A program made the position numbers and the translations under genes. The notes beneath the pieces are model-generated. The model saw only the letters and a list, made by a program, of their open reading frames with translations. It was not told where the DNA came from and did no database searches. 64,000 nt of DNA, from positions 1,448,501 through 1,512,500 of the forward strand of contig NZ_CP020330.1 in the NCBI RefSeq assembly GCF_002043005.1, read 5' to 3'. Positions 1-7,869 of this stretch are shown here, piece after piece. How positions within the stretch are numbered: the stretch's first letter is position 1; every line of letters begins with the position of its first letter. The stretch comes from Martelella mediterranea DSM 17316 (GTDB lineage: Bacteria > Pseudomonadota > Alphaproteobacteria > Rhizobiales > Rhizobiaceae).

Positions 1-1551
1 CTGCCGGATGGATCCTTGCAGGAAGCAGGCAGCGTTATCTGGTCGGATGGTACATGCGTAGGATACGGACGCGGACAGAACCCGAATTCGCCCGCCTTTC
101 AGTTCCGGCGTGAAGTGCATTACTGCTCTGGCGCTTTCATGATGCTGCGACGCTCTCTCTACTTGAAGTTGGGCGGGTTTGATGAGCGATACGCCCCTGC
201 ATACTACGAGGAAACAGATCTCTGCATGAAAATCCGCGCAGCCGGGTACAAGGTCATATATGATCCGCGAATTACGATCGAGCATTACGAGTTCGGCAGC
301 GCGACGGTTCGCCAGCAGGCGATCGACCTGCAGGAGAGGAATCACAAGTTTTTTCTGGCTCAGCATGCCACTGCCCTGAAAAACCATCCGTCTCATGAGA
401 TCGGCCCGCGCGCGGCATTGGATTCGCTTCGCAAGAAGCGCGTTTTGATGATTGACGACCGCGTGCCCTACCGCAACCTGGGAGCTGGCTATCCGCGCGC
501 GCGGGATTTGGTCAAAGCGGTCTCCGCTCTTGGGTGGGATGTCACATTCTACCCGTTGTATTTTCCGGGCCTGGATGTTGATGAATTCTGGTCTGACTTC
601 GGACCAGACATAGAGGTCGCTGCCGAACTCGGCGAGCCGGGGCTTTCTGGCTTTCTGAGGGAGCGCGCGGAAGAATTCGATGCTGTTTTTGTGAGCCGGC
701 CCGGCAACATGGCGCGCGTTCAGGAGGCGTGCGGTCGCGCGTTTCTTTCCCGCCTCAAGCTCATCTATGATGCAGAGGCGCTTTTCGTCGAAAGAGAGAA
801 GATTCGTCGGGCGCTTTTCGAAAATCCTTTCGAAGAAAAGGATTACCGTGCCGCCTATGAACAGGAGATTGGCTTGATGAAGGGAGCCTCTGCTGTCGTT
901 ACGGTTTGCGAGCGCGAAAAGAAACTCATCAGCTCACGTGTTTCAGCGCCTATTCAAGTGATCGGTCACATGGTGGACGCCAAGCCCTCCACGGCGAGTT
1001 TCGAGGAGCGATCGGACCTGCTTTTCGTCGGCGCTCTCGATGGCACACGAGAGGCTTCGCCGAATGTCGATTCTCTTGTCTGGTTTGTGGAAGAGGTAAT
1101 GCCGCTCTTAGATCAGAAGCTTGGCACAGATTGGAAGCTGAACGTGGCGGGGCGTGTGCAGTCTGAGGATCTCGAACGGATTGCATCCGAGCGTGTCCGG
1201 CTGCTTGGAATGATCCCTGACCTTTCGCACGTCTACAATGAGAACCGCGTATTCATAGCACCTACACGTTTTGCGGCTGGCATCCCCGCAAAGGTTCATG
1301 AGGCTGCCAGCTTCGGCTTGCCTGTTGTTGCCACAGATTTGATCGCCTCTCAGGTCGGCTTCATTCCCGATAGCGAAATTCTCGCAGCCTCAACGGCAAA
1401 AGACTTCGCTGATAAATGCGTAAGTCTCTATACGGGCAAGGAAGTTTGGTCCCACATCCGTGAAAAAGCACTATTGGCGGTCGCATGCGACTGCTCGAAA
1501 GAGCTTTTTGAAAGAAACGTTGCATCGCTTTTCGTTCCATTTGAAAAATAG
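1..1551 (+). CDS. Two-domain glycosyltransferase, 5' end outside window
   Basis: The frame is open from base 1, so the gene starts left of the window; 516 residues are visible. The first ~105 residues are the C-terminal half of a GT2 (GT-A) domain, with CSGAFMMLRR, LGGFDERYAP and the acidic YYEETDLCMKIRAAG segment. From about residue 140 a GT-B (GT4-like) domain begins: RKKRVLMIDDRVP, then LLFVGALDGTREASPNVDSL, RVRLLGMI and the donor-site region FAAGIPAKVHEAASFGLPVVATD. Fused GT2-GT4 proteins assemble capsule, O-antigen or exopolysaccharide at the cytoplasmic face of the membrane. The substrate cannot be read. The stop lies 66 bp before an IS end, so the downstream gene order has been disturbed by insertion. 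Confidence 0.85.
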   Translation: MPDGSLQEAGSVIWSDGTCVGYGRGQNPNSPAFQFRREVHYCSGAFMMLRRSLYLKLGGFDERYAPAYYEETDLCMKIRAAGYKVIYDPRITIEHYEFGSATVRQQAIDLQERNHKFFLAQHATALKNHPSHEIGPRAALDSLRKKRVLMIDDRVPYRNLGAGYPRARDLVKAVSALGWDVTFYPLYFPGLDVDEFWSDFGPDIEVAAELGEPGLSGFLRERAEEFDAVFVSRPGNMARVQEACGRAFLSRLKLIYDAEALFVEREKIRRALFENPFEEKDYRAAYEQEIGLMKGASAVVTVCEREKKLISSRVSAPIQVIGHMVDAKPSTASFEERSDLLFVGALDGTREASPNVDSLVWFVEEVMPLLDQKLGTDWKLNVAGRVQSEDLERIASERVRLLGMIPDLSHVYNENRVFIAPTRFAAGIPAKVHEAASFGLPVVATDLIASQVGFIPDSEILAASTAKDFADKCVSLYTGKEVWSHIREKALLAVACDCSKELFERNVASLFVPFEK

Positions 1552-1590
1552 AGGCTTGCCGAGAGAGCGCATGGATCTCAAACTCTGCAC

Positions 1591-1617
1591 CTTTAGCCGG
1601 CGCATCTCGTCGGGCAG
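1591..1617 (-). repeat. Inverted fragment of an IS3-family orfA abutting the IS
   Basis: Reverse-complemented, these 27 bases match the orfA segment at 1843-1869 (encoding LPDEMRRLK) with two mismatches. It lies directly against the left end of the IS3 element in opposite orientation. It is a scrap of a related copy, left by a deletion or an earlier insertion. Confidence 0.75.
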
Positions 1618-1698
1618 TGCTCTGCGCCCTGAAAACTGGATCGTTTGCTGTTGGAGTATTCCGCGGTATTTTCCTGGCTGGGAGAAGGAGTGGAAGAG

Positions 1699-1965
1699 AT
1701 GAAGGCATCGAAGTTTTCGGACGCCCAGAAGGTGTTTATTCTGAAGCAGGGGGATGACGGTGTGCCTGTGGCGGAGATTTGCCGCAAGGCCGGGATCAGC
1801 CAGGCGACCTACTTCAACTGGAAGAAAAAATACGCAGGTCTTCTGCCTGACGAGATGCGCCGGCTGAAAGCTTTGGAAGATGAGAATGCGAAACTGAAGC
1901 GGATCGTGGCGGACCTGACGCTGGACCGCGAGATGCTTCAGGATGTCATCCGCCGAAAGCTCTGA
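1699..1965 (+). CDS. IS3-family transposase OrfA
   Basis: An 88-residue helix-turn-helix protein that binds the IS ends. It opens MKASKFSDAQKVFILKQ, has the HTH segment VAEICRKAGISQATYFNWKK, and ends in a leucine-zipper-like helix (LKALEDENAKLKRIVADLTLDREML). The ATG at 1699 follows GGAAGAG. Near the 3' end, AAAG at 1956-1959 is a plausible slippage site for a -1 shift into the orfB frame, which is open back to about that point; the fused OrfAB would be the active transposase. It appears intact, unlike most transposase genes here. Confidence 0.9.
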   Translation: MKASKFSDAQKVFILKQGDDGVPVAEICRKAGISQATYFNWKKKYAGLLPDEMRRLKALEDENAKLKRIVADLTLDREMLQDVIRRKL

Positions 1966-1988
1966 GGCCTGCCCGAACGCGCAAGCTT

Positions 1989-2801
1989 GTGGATGGGATG
2001 CTGGTGGACTGGGGGGTGTCGATCAGGCGAGCCTGCAAGGTTCTGACGTTCGACACCTCGACCTACCATTACAAATCCCGCCGCATCGGTCAGGCCGCTC
2101 TTGAAAGACGGATCAAGGAGATATGCGAGACACGCGTCCGGTTTGGCTATCGGCGTGTTCACGTACTCCTTCGACGAGAAGGCTGGATGGTCAATATCAA
2201 GAAGACCCGCAGGATTTACAAGGCGTTAGGGCTGCAGCTCAGGAACAAGCACCCGAAACGCCGGGTGAAGGTAAAGCTGCGCGAGGATCGCCAGGAGGCC
2301 GTAGGGCCGAACGATATCTGGGCGATGGACTTTGTTCATGATCAGCTCGCGGCAGGCAAGAAGCTGCGAATCCTGACCATTGTGGATATCCATTCCCGCT
2401 TCAGCCCGGCCACCGACCCGCGCTTTACCTATCGCGGTGAGGATGTGGTGCAAACGCTGGAACGGATTTGCAGGAAAGGCGGTTATCCGAAGACGATACG
2501 GGTCGACAATGGCAGCGAATTTATCTCCCGTGACCTCGATCTGTGGGCCTATGTGAACAAGGTCACGCTGGACTTCTCGCGGCCTGGCAAACCGACCGAC
2601 AACGGCTTCATCGAAGCTTTCAACAGCAAGCTGCGTGCAGAATGTCTGAACGCAAACTGGTTCATGACCCTTGCGGATGCGCGCGAAAAGTTGGAGGATT
2701 GGCGTAAGCACTATAATGAGGATCGTCCTCATTCGGCGATCGGATACAACGTCCCGATCGCGTTGCACAATCCCGGTGGCGCTGCCAGCCCGCCATCGTG
2801 A
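1989..2801 (+). CDS. IS3-family transposase OrfB (DDE integrase)
   Basis: A 270-residue DDE recombinase. An HTH_21-like region (RRIKEICETRVRFGYRRVHVLL) precedes the rve integrase core: first Asp in AMDFVHDQL, second in RVDNGSEF, Glu in NGFIEAFNSKLRAECLN. The C-terminal HYNEDRPHSAIGY is typical of IS3 OrfB. The frame reads back upstream of the ATG as KALRPARTRKLVDG, the usual IS3 frameshift junction, so the functional product is probably OrfAB. All three catalytic residues are present. Confidence 0.9.
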   Translation: MDGMLVDWGVSIRRACKVLTFDTSTYHYKSRRIGQAALERRIKEICETRVRFGYRRVHVLLRREGWMVNIKKTRRIYKALGLQLRNKHPKRRVKVKLREDRQEAVGPNDIWAMDFVHDQLAAGKKLRILTIVDIHSRFSPATDPRFTYRGEDVVQTLERICRKGGYPKTIRVDNGSEFISRDLDLWAYVNKVTLDFSRPGKPTDNGFIEAFNSKLRAECLNANWFMTLADAREKLEDWRKHYNEDRPHSAIGYNVPIALHNPGGAASPPS

Positions 2802-2803
2802 TC

Positions 2804-2903
2804 AGAGCCGGAAAAATCTAACAGCCGGCGGTCCAATAAATGGGCGCAGAGCAAGAGCCGGAAAAATCTAACATCCGGCGGTCCAATAAATGGGCGCAGA
2901 GCA
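2804..2903. repeat. Tandem duplication of the 50-bp IS3 right end
   Basis: Bases 2804-2853 and 2854-2903 are direct repeats with one mismatch (ACAGCC against ACATCC). Each contains a complete right terminal inverted repeat ending GCAGAGCA. The element therefore has two alternative right ends in tandem. Confidence 0.9.
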
Positions 2904-2942
2904 AAAAAACGCAAACTCTCAAGTTAAACGAGGGACGCAAGG

Positions 2943-3179
2943 GGTGCAGGTCAAGGTATCGAGCCTTCCGTCGAAAGCGTCGGTGACAGCTATGACAATG
3001 CGCTCGCCGAAACAATCAACGGTCTTTGCAAGGCCGAGGTCATCCATCAGCGTGGACCATGGCGAAACTTCAAAGCTGTTGAATTCGCCACACTCGAATG
3101 AGTCGACTGGTTCAACCGCCGTCGTCTTCTGGAGTCCATTGGAAATATTCCGCCAGCCGAAGCTGAGGAGCGACACTTC
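2943..3179 (+). pseudogene. IS3-family orfB remnant, 5' part (C-terminal region)
   Basis: In the frame of base 2943 the DNA encodes the last ~80 residues of a different IS3-family transposase. GIEPSVESVGDSYDNALAET carries the catalytic Glu, followed by GPWRNFKAVEFATLE and DWFNRRRLLESIGNIPPAEA. A TGA at 3099-3101 replaces the expected Trp codon. The 5' two-thirds is missing, and the reading is split at 3179 by an IS66 insertion and resumes at 5735. Confidence 0.85.
3172..3179. repeat. Target-site duplication of IS66, left copy
   Basis: GACACTTC immediately precedes the IS66 left end and is repeated exactly at 5727-5734, immediately after the right end. Eight-base duplications are the hallmark of IS66 transposition. 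Confidence 0.92.
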
Positions 3180-3263
3180 GTAAGCGACAAGCTGGCCCCA
3201 TCTGGCCGAGTGGTTTGGCGTTGGGATAACAGTATCGGACATATTGAACTGCAGTGAGCTTCT

Positions 3264-3643
3264 ATGTCTGCGCCTGGTCCTGAAACTAGAACTTTCCATA
3301 TGATTGAAGCTGTCGCTGGCCGCTTCGAGGGTGTGCCTCGGCAGCTACGCCGACGCTGCTCTGATGATTTTAAGGCCCGAGCGGTGGCGGAGGCGCTCGA
3401 GCCAGGAGCAAATGTTTCGGCAATCTCGCGTCGACTGGACATCCATCCTAACTCTTTGACTGGCGTCGTGCAGTCCTGAATGCCCGGGCGGGTCTGAAGG
3501 AACCGACACGTCGTGAAGCTGTAGTGACAGAAGCCAGCGGCACATTGATCGAAGTTGTCATCGGCGAGGTAATCATACGTGCTCGGGCAGATGTCAGCGA
3601 AGCGCACTTGCGTCGGGTTATCCGTGCGGTGCGTTCGGCATGA
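3264..3643 (+). pseudogene. tnpA: IS66 tnpA, frameshifted
   Basis: The first part encodes the IS66 TnpA helix-turn-helix region, RRCSDDFKARAVAEALEPGA followed by NVSAISRRLDIHPNSL. Around 3455-3458 one base appears to be lost: the expected continuation FDWRRAVLNARAGLKEPTRR is read in the next frame, which runs to the TGA at 3641. The second half, ending VSEAHLRRVIRAVRSA, matches the family. The stop overlaps the tnpB start as ATGA. Confidence 0.85.
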
Positions 3644-3984
3644 TCCCCGCGAGTGCGAAGGTCTTCCTTGCCAGCCATCCCGTCGACTTCCGCAAGGGAC
3701 CGGACGGTTTGCTGTCTCTGGTGCGGGATGCCGGCAGCGATCCGTTCAACGGCGCGCTGTATGTCTTCCGGGCCAAACGCGCGGACAGGATCAAGATCGT
3801 CTGATGGGACGGGTCCGGCGTTTGCCTTTACGCCAAGCGGCTTGAGAAAGAGCAGTTCTGCTGGCCCCGCATGGGCCATAACCGGATTCATCTCAACCAC
3901 GCCCAGCTTCCGGCGCTCATTGATGGCATGGACTGGAAGCGGGTTCGATCTCGGCCTGTCAAGCCGCCGGAGATCGTTGGCTAG
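3640..3984 (+). pseudogene. tnpB: IS66 tnpB (IS66 Orf2-like) with in-frame stop
   Basis: The 114-codon frame begins MIPASAKVFLASHPVDFRKG and ends VRSRPVKPPEIVG, as in full-length IS66 TnpB. A TGA at 3802-3804 replaces one of the tandem Trp codons of the conserved IVWWDGSGVCLYAKRLE segment. Otherwise the frame is clean, so this single substitution is the only visible lesion. Confidence 0.88.
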
Positions 3985-4112
3985 AGCAATTCCAGGTGAA
4001 GTGGACACCGGTTCATCGTCCGGGATTGCGCCGAAACAAAAGGCCCTGCTGCGAAGTGAAACACCGGGCTGAAAAGGCAGGAAACCGGCGAAAACTGTGC
4101 TTTGGTAGCCCC

Positions 4113-5704
4113 ATGACACCGCCCGCCTTCCAGCTTCCTGATAACATTGAATCGCTGAAAGCGTTGCGCTTTCCATGGCAGAAAAGGCGGCGCGCGCCGA
4201 CGCTCTGGAAGCCGAGGTTGCCAATCTCAAGGCGCAAAACGCCGATGCCGATGAGCGCATTGGGCGGCTGATGCAGATCCTGAAAGCGTTCGATCGTGCC
4301 CGCTTCGGCCGGCGATCGGAAAAGCTGGGCCTGCACGCCGCCGACAACGAACAGCAGGCTTTCGTCTTCGAGGAAATCGAGACCGGCATTGCTGCAATCA
4401 AGGCCGGGCTCAAGAAGAGCCACGAGCGTGCTGATGGCAAGCGTCCGCCGCGGCCGCGCAAAGGCTTCGCCCCGCATCTGGAACGGGTCGAAGTGGTGAT
4501 CGAGCCGGAAGAGCTGCCGGAGCATGCCGGCAGGCAAAAGGTGCTGATCGGGGAGGATGTCAGCGAGCGGCTGGATGTTGTGCCGGCGAAGTTCCGCGTC
4601 ATCGTCACCCGCCGGCCGAAATATGCCTTCAGAAATGAAGATGGTGTTGTTCAGGCGCCGGCGCCGGCACACATCATCGAGAGCGGCATTCCGACAGAGG
4701 CGCTTCTGGCGCAGATTGCCGTCTCAAAATATGCCGATGGCCTGCCGCTCTATCGACAGGAGGCGATCTACGCCCGCGACAAGGTCGAACTCGACCGCAG
4801 GCTGATGGCGCAATGGATGGGCAAGCTCGGCTTCGAGCTGGAAATCCTCGCCGATTACATCCTTGTCGAGATAAAGAAGGCCGAACGGGTCTTCGCCGAC
4901 GAAACGACGTTGCCGACGCTTGCTCCAGGTTCGGGAGCAACGAAAACAGCATGGCTGTGGGCCTATGCCAGGGATGATCGTCCGTTCGGCGGCAGCGGCC
5001 CGCCGATGGTCGCCTACCGCTTCGAGGACAGTCGATCCGGCGAATGCGTTGCCCGCCACCTGAATGGCTATCACGGCATTTTGCAGGTCGACGGTTATGC
5101 CGCCTACAACAAGCTCGCGAGATCTGACGGTGGCAATGATGGCGTCACATTGGCTGGTTGCTGGTCACACAGTCGGCGCAAGTTCTATGAACTACATGTC
5201 GGGAAAAGCTCCGAGGTAGCAACGGCGACGGTCGAACGGATGGCAAAGCTCTGGCAGGTCGAGGAGGCCGCTCGAGGTCAAAGTCCCGACGCCCGCGTCG
5301 CGGTGCGTCAGCAAACCTCCGCCGTAATTGTCTCTGAACTCTTCGATCTCTGGCACAAGACCCTGCCACGGATATCCGGAAAATCGAAGCTCGCCGAGGC
5401 GATCCGCTATGCGACCACGCGCCGCGCCATCTTTGAGCGCTTCCTGAGCGATGGCCGCATCGAGCTCGACTCCAACATCGTTGAACGGGCAATCCGGCCG
5501 CAGGCCATAACGCGGAAGAACGCACTTTTTGCAGGCAGCGACGGCGGCGGAAGAAGCTGGGCAACGATCGCTACGCTGCTGCAGACGGCAAAAATGAACA
5601 ATGTCGATCCGAATGCCTGGCTTACCCAGACCCTCGAGCGCATCGCCAACGGTTGGCCGAGCAGTGAAATCGACGCGCTTATGCCGTGGAATTACCACGC
5701 CTGA
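4113..5704 (+). pseudogene. tnpC: IS66 transposase tnpC with N-terminal frameshift
   Basis: The DDE transposase of IS66. The family N-terminus MTPPAFQLPDNIESLKAL is encoded from 4113 and loses frame near 4165-4172, where restoring one G would give ALALSMAEKAARAD. The main frame is open from 4175 to 5704 (509 residues). It holds a coiled coil (LEAEVANLKAQNADADERIG), the zinc-binding/HTH region, catalytic Asp in ADETTLPTL and VDGYAAYNKL, and Glu in ELDSNIVERAIRP. A shorter protein from the ATG at 4175 is possible, lacking about 20 residues; whether it works is unknown. Confidence 0.8.
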
Positions 5705-5726
5705 ACGGCCTCGGCTTGCCGCTTAC

Positions 5727-5767
5727 GACACTTCGCCATGCTGGACGAACCAGCCATGGCCGCATAA
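5727..5767 (+). pseudogene. IS3-family orfB remnant, 3' tail
   Basis: After the right copy of GACACTTC (5727-5734) the disrupted IS3 transposase frame resumes as AMLDEPAMAA and a TAA at 5765. ACCCGGTGCGGTTCA, ending near 5806, looks like that relic's right terminal repeat. Removing the IS66 and one duplication rejoins the two parts in frame. Confidence 0.82.
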
Positions 5768-5843
5768 CTTAAACCAAACGGCCTGCGGCAGACCCGGTGC
5801 GGTTCAGCGACATTCGAGACAGACACTGAGGAAATGATAGAGC

Positions 5844-6728
5844 ATGATCAGCAAGTTCAAAGACATCGGTAGATTCTTCCGCTACAAGCGCACCACTCGA
5901 CGTACGGTGGTGACTGTTATCGGAGCGCGCAGCGGCACTTCGGCCCTTACCGGGACATTGGGCATTCTCGGATGCACGCTTCCCAAGAACCTGATGTCAG
6001 CAAACATGGCAAATGAGAAGGGGTATTTTGAGCCTCAGGATCTGGCTAATCTCCACGATGAAATCCTAGAAGCTGTTGACAGCGAATGGAGTGACTGTCG
6101 TCCCTTCCCTTTCGAGAGGCTAGACGCGAGTCAGGTCGAGGATTACACGCAGCGAATTGCGTGCGCCTTCCAGCAGAATTACGGCGACGCCGCGCTCTGC
6201 GTACTCAAGGAGCCGCGCATGTGCCGTATGCTCGACCTATGGGATATCATATTCCAAAAGCTGGATGCCGACCCGGTGTTCTGCTTCATTTCTAGAAATC
6301 CGGCTGAAATTGCCGGGTCACTAAGAGCCAGAGACGGCTCTTCGCTGGAGCAAGGTCTTATGTATTATATCAGAAATCAATTAGACGCCGAAAAAGCAAC
6401 GCGACGTCGTCGCCGGGCTTTTGTTTCCTACGACAATTTGCTCTCCGACTGGCGCAGAACCGTCAGTGATATAAGCGGAAGTCTCGATATCGTTCTTTCT
6501 AAGACGCAGGAGCGATCGGAAAAGGTGGACGCATTTCTCGATCGCAAATTACGCCATCATGCAGGTGACGGCGCCGCTCCCTCCGGAGAGTTGTTTGATA
6601 TTGCCATGGCGGTCCATGAATCGCTTTTTCTAGTCACAGACCAGAAAAGTGGGTTGGCGGCCCAAGAAAAACTTGATGACTTGAGAGCCATTTTCAATGA
6701 GCGGTTAATGGAATACGCAGGTAAATAA
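5844..6728 (+). CDS. Sulfotransferase-family protein
   Basis: A 294-residue cytosolic protein. A P-loop-like 5'-phosphosulfate-binding motif GARSGTSALTGTLG lies at residues 27-40. FCFISRNPAEIAGSLRAR near residues 145-162 resembles the 3'-phosphate-binding Arg/Ser block of PAPS-dependent sulfotransferases, and LKEPRMCRML precedes it. Such proteins sulfate polysaccharides or glycolipids, which fits the glycosyltransferase at the left edge; the two were probably parts of one surface-polysaccharide locus before IS elements separated them. No signal peptide or membrane segment is seen. Base composition is more AT-rich than the chromosomal genes at the right of the window, suggesting acquired DNA. 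Confidence 0.65.
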   Translation: MISKFKDIGRFFRYKRTTRRTVVTVIGARSGTSALTGTLGILGCTLPKNLMSANMANEKGYFEPQDLANLHDEILEAVDSEWSDCRPFPFERLDASQVEDYTQRIACAFQQNYGDAALCVLKEPRMCRMLDLWDIIFQKLDADPVFCFISRNPAEIAGSLRARDGSSLEQGLMYYIRNQLDAEKATRRRRRAFVSYDNLLSDWRRTVSDISGSLDIVLSKTQERSEKVDAFLDRKLRHHAGDGAAPSGELFDIAMAVHESLFLVTDQKSGLAAQEKLDDLRAIFNERLMEYAGK

Positions 6729-6882
6729 AAGGCTCCAACTTGGCTTGCAAACAGCTTTTGATACACGAGGCTGGCAAATGGCGGAAACCATGATCGTCGG
6801 GGACATTGGTGTGCATCCTCTTGTACTCTGCAAAATCAAGCCCACTATTGAGAGCTTTTCGAGTCCGACTCTCAGAGTCTGT

Positions 6883-7528
6883 TCAAGAAAGCGGATATCG
6901 AGCGAGCCGCCTTGTCATGAGCTTGATCATAGCGGTCTGAATGAAGGCGAGGCTTGTTGCTGAGAACCGCTCGGAATCCTTTGCCAAACGGCGGTTTATC
7001 CCGAGCCACGCCAATGTTCGTTCGACAATCCAGCGCTTCGGCAGAACCTGAAAGCCTGCTTGATTGCGCTTGACGATGATCTCCATCGGTCTCGGGCTTG
7101 CCTCTTCGACCCTTTGGCCTTGATAGCCGCCGTCACCGCAGATTTTTCAATGAAAGGAAAACGATTGGCGATTTTGTTGAACACGAGCGCTGCTCCGTCG
7201 CGATCCTGAATGCATGCTGAGCGTGTTGACCAGAATGTGCCGCTTGCGGCCCTTGACCTTCTTGCCTGCATCATAACCGACATCGCGGCGGGCATCCGGG
7301 CCAGTCTTCACCGATTGGCCGTCATTGATGGCAAACGACGGCTGTTCCTCGCGCCCCTCCAATCGCCGGGTCCGGCAATAGAGCGCGTCATGAATACGTC
7401 GCCATGTCCCGTCCCGGCAGAACCGTTTGAAATAGTGATGGACTATGCTCTTCGGCGGAAAGTCGTGCGGCAGCAAAGCCCATTGGCAACCCGATTGCAG
7501 CAGGTAGAAAATGGCGTTTATCGCGGAG
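6883..7528 (-). pseudogene. IS5-family transposase, C-terminal part, frameshifted
   Basis: Read on the minus strand in several frames, this holds most of an IS5 (IS1031-like) transposase: INAIFYLLQSGCQWALLPHD, KSIVHHYFKRFCRDGTWRRI, GYDAGKKVKGRKRHILVNTL, IQDRDGAALVFNKIANRFPF, and the C-terminal PKRWIVERTLAWLGINRRLA. At least two frame changes occur (near 7210-7250 and 7080-7100). Its N-terminal part lies at 11510-11690, beyond an IS256/IS21 insertion. A terminus-like sequence, CAGAGTCTGTTCAAG, lies near 6873. Confidence 0.82.
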
Positions 7529-7706
7529 GATCGTGTCCCGAGACGTGGTGTATCTTAGACGGCCACGGCTCATCCCAGAGGGGCGGATGAGTGTCAGCTT
7601 GCTGCTGGCAGGCTGATGAGCGGATCTCGCTCATCGTGGCGATTGTCTCAAGGGTCATGTAGCGGGACCTCTGGACGGCCCATTCGTCGTTTTGCTCCAG
7701 GAGTAA
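7518..7706 (-). pseudogene. IS256 transposase, C-terminal fragment beyond IS21
   Basis: On the minus strand this encodes LLLEQNDEWAVQRSRYMTL followed by ETIATMSEI, the conserved C-terminus of IS256-family transposases. It completes the frame that breaks off at 10331 on the other side of the IS21. Reading then runs through the IS256 terminal repeat into IS5 sequence. Confidence 0.85.
7699..7706. repeat. Target-site duplication of IS21, left copy
   Basis: AGGAGTAA here and AGGAGCAA at 10323-10330 flank the IS21 with one mismatch. Joining the flanks restores the IS256 reading frame (RLVGALLLEQNDEWAV). Confidence 0.85.
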
Positions 7707-7869
7707 TGCGGATTCCGAAGTTAACCGGCCGGGTATTCCGATTTGAAGCCGGCCGCCATTCCGGAATGAAGCCGGCCACGATTCCGATCAATAACCGGCC
7801 ACCTTGAAGGCAGACACCCCCTGGGTCAGCAACTTTGGCATGACTGTCCTTTTGAACAAAGGAAGCGTG

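Larger units (their letters stand above)
1618..2903 (+). mobile_element. IS3-family insertion sequence (orfA/orfB)
   Basis: The left end begins TGCTCTGCGCCC at 1618. Its inverse, GGGCGCAGAGCA, closes the element at 2853 and again at 2903, because the terminal 50 bp is present twice. It holds orfA and orfB in the -1 frameshift arrangement of IS3 elements. No convincing target duplication flanks it. It probably inserted in or beside older IS3 debris: an inverted orfA scrap lies on the left and an unrelated IS3 orfB remnant on the right. Confidence 0.85.
3180..5726 (+). mobile_element. IS66-family element inserted in an IS3 relic
   Basis: The termini are GTAAGCGACAAGC at 3180 and its inverse GCTTGCCGCTTAC ending at 5726. 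The exact 8-bp duplication GACACTTC flanks the 2547-bp element. It carries the tnpA, tnpB, tnpC order of IS66. All three genes carry apparent lesions (a frameshift in tnpA, an in-frame stop in tnpB, an N-terminal frameshift in tnpC), so it should not move on its own. Confidence 0.92.
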
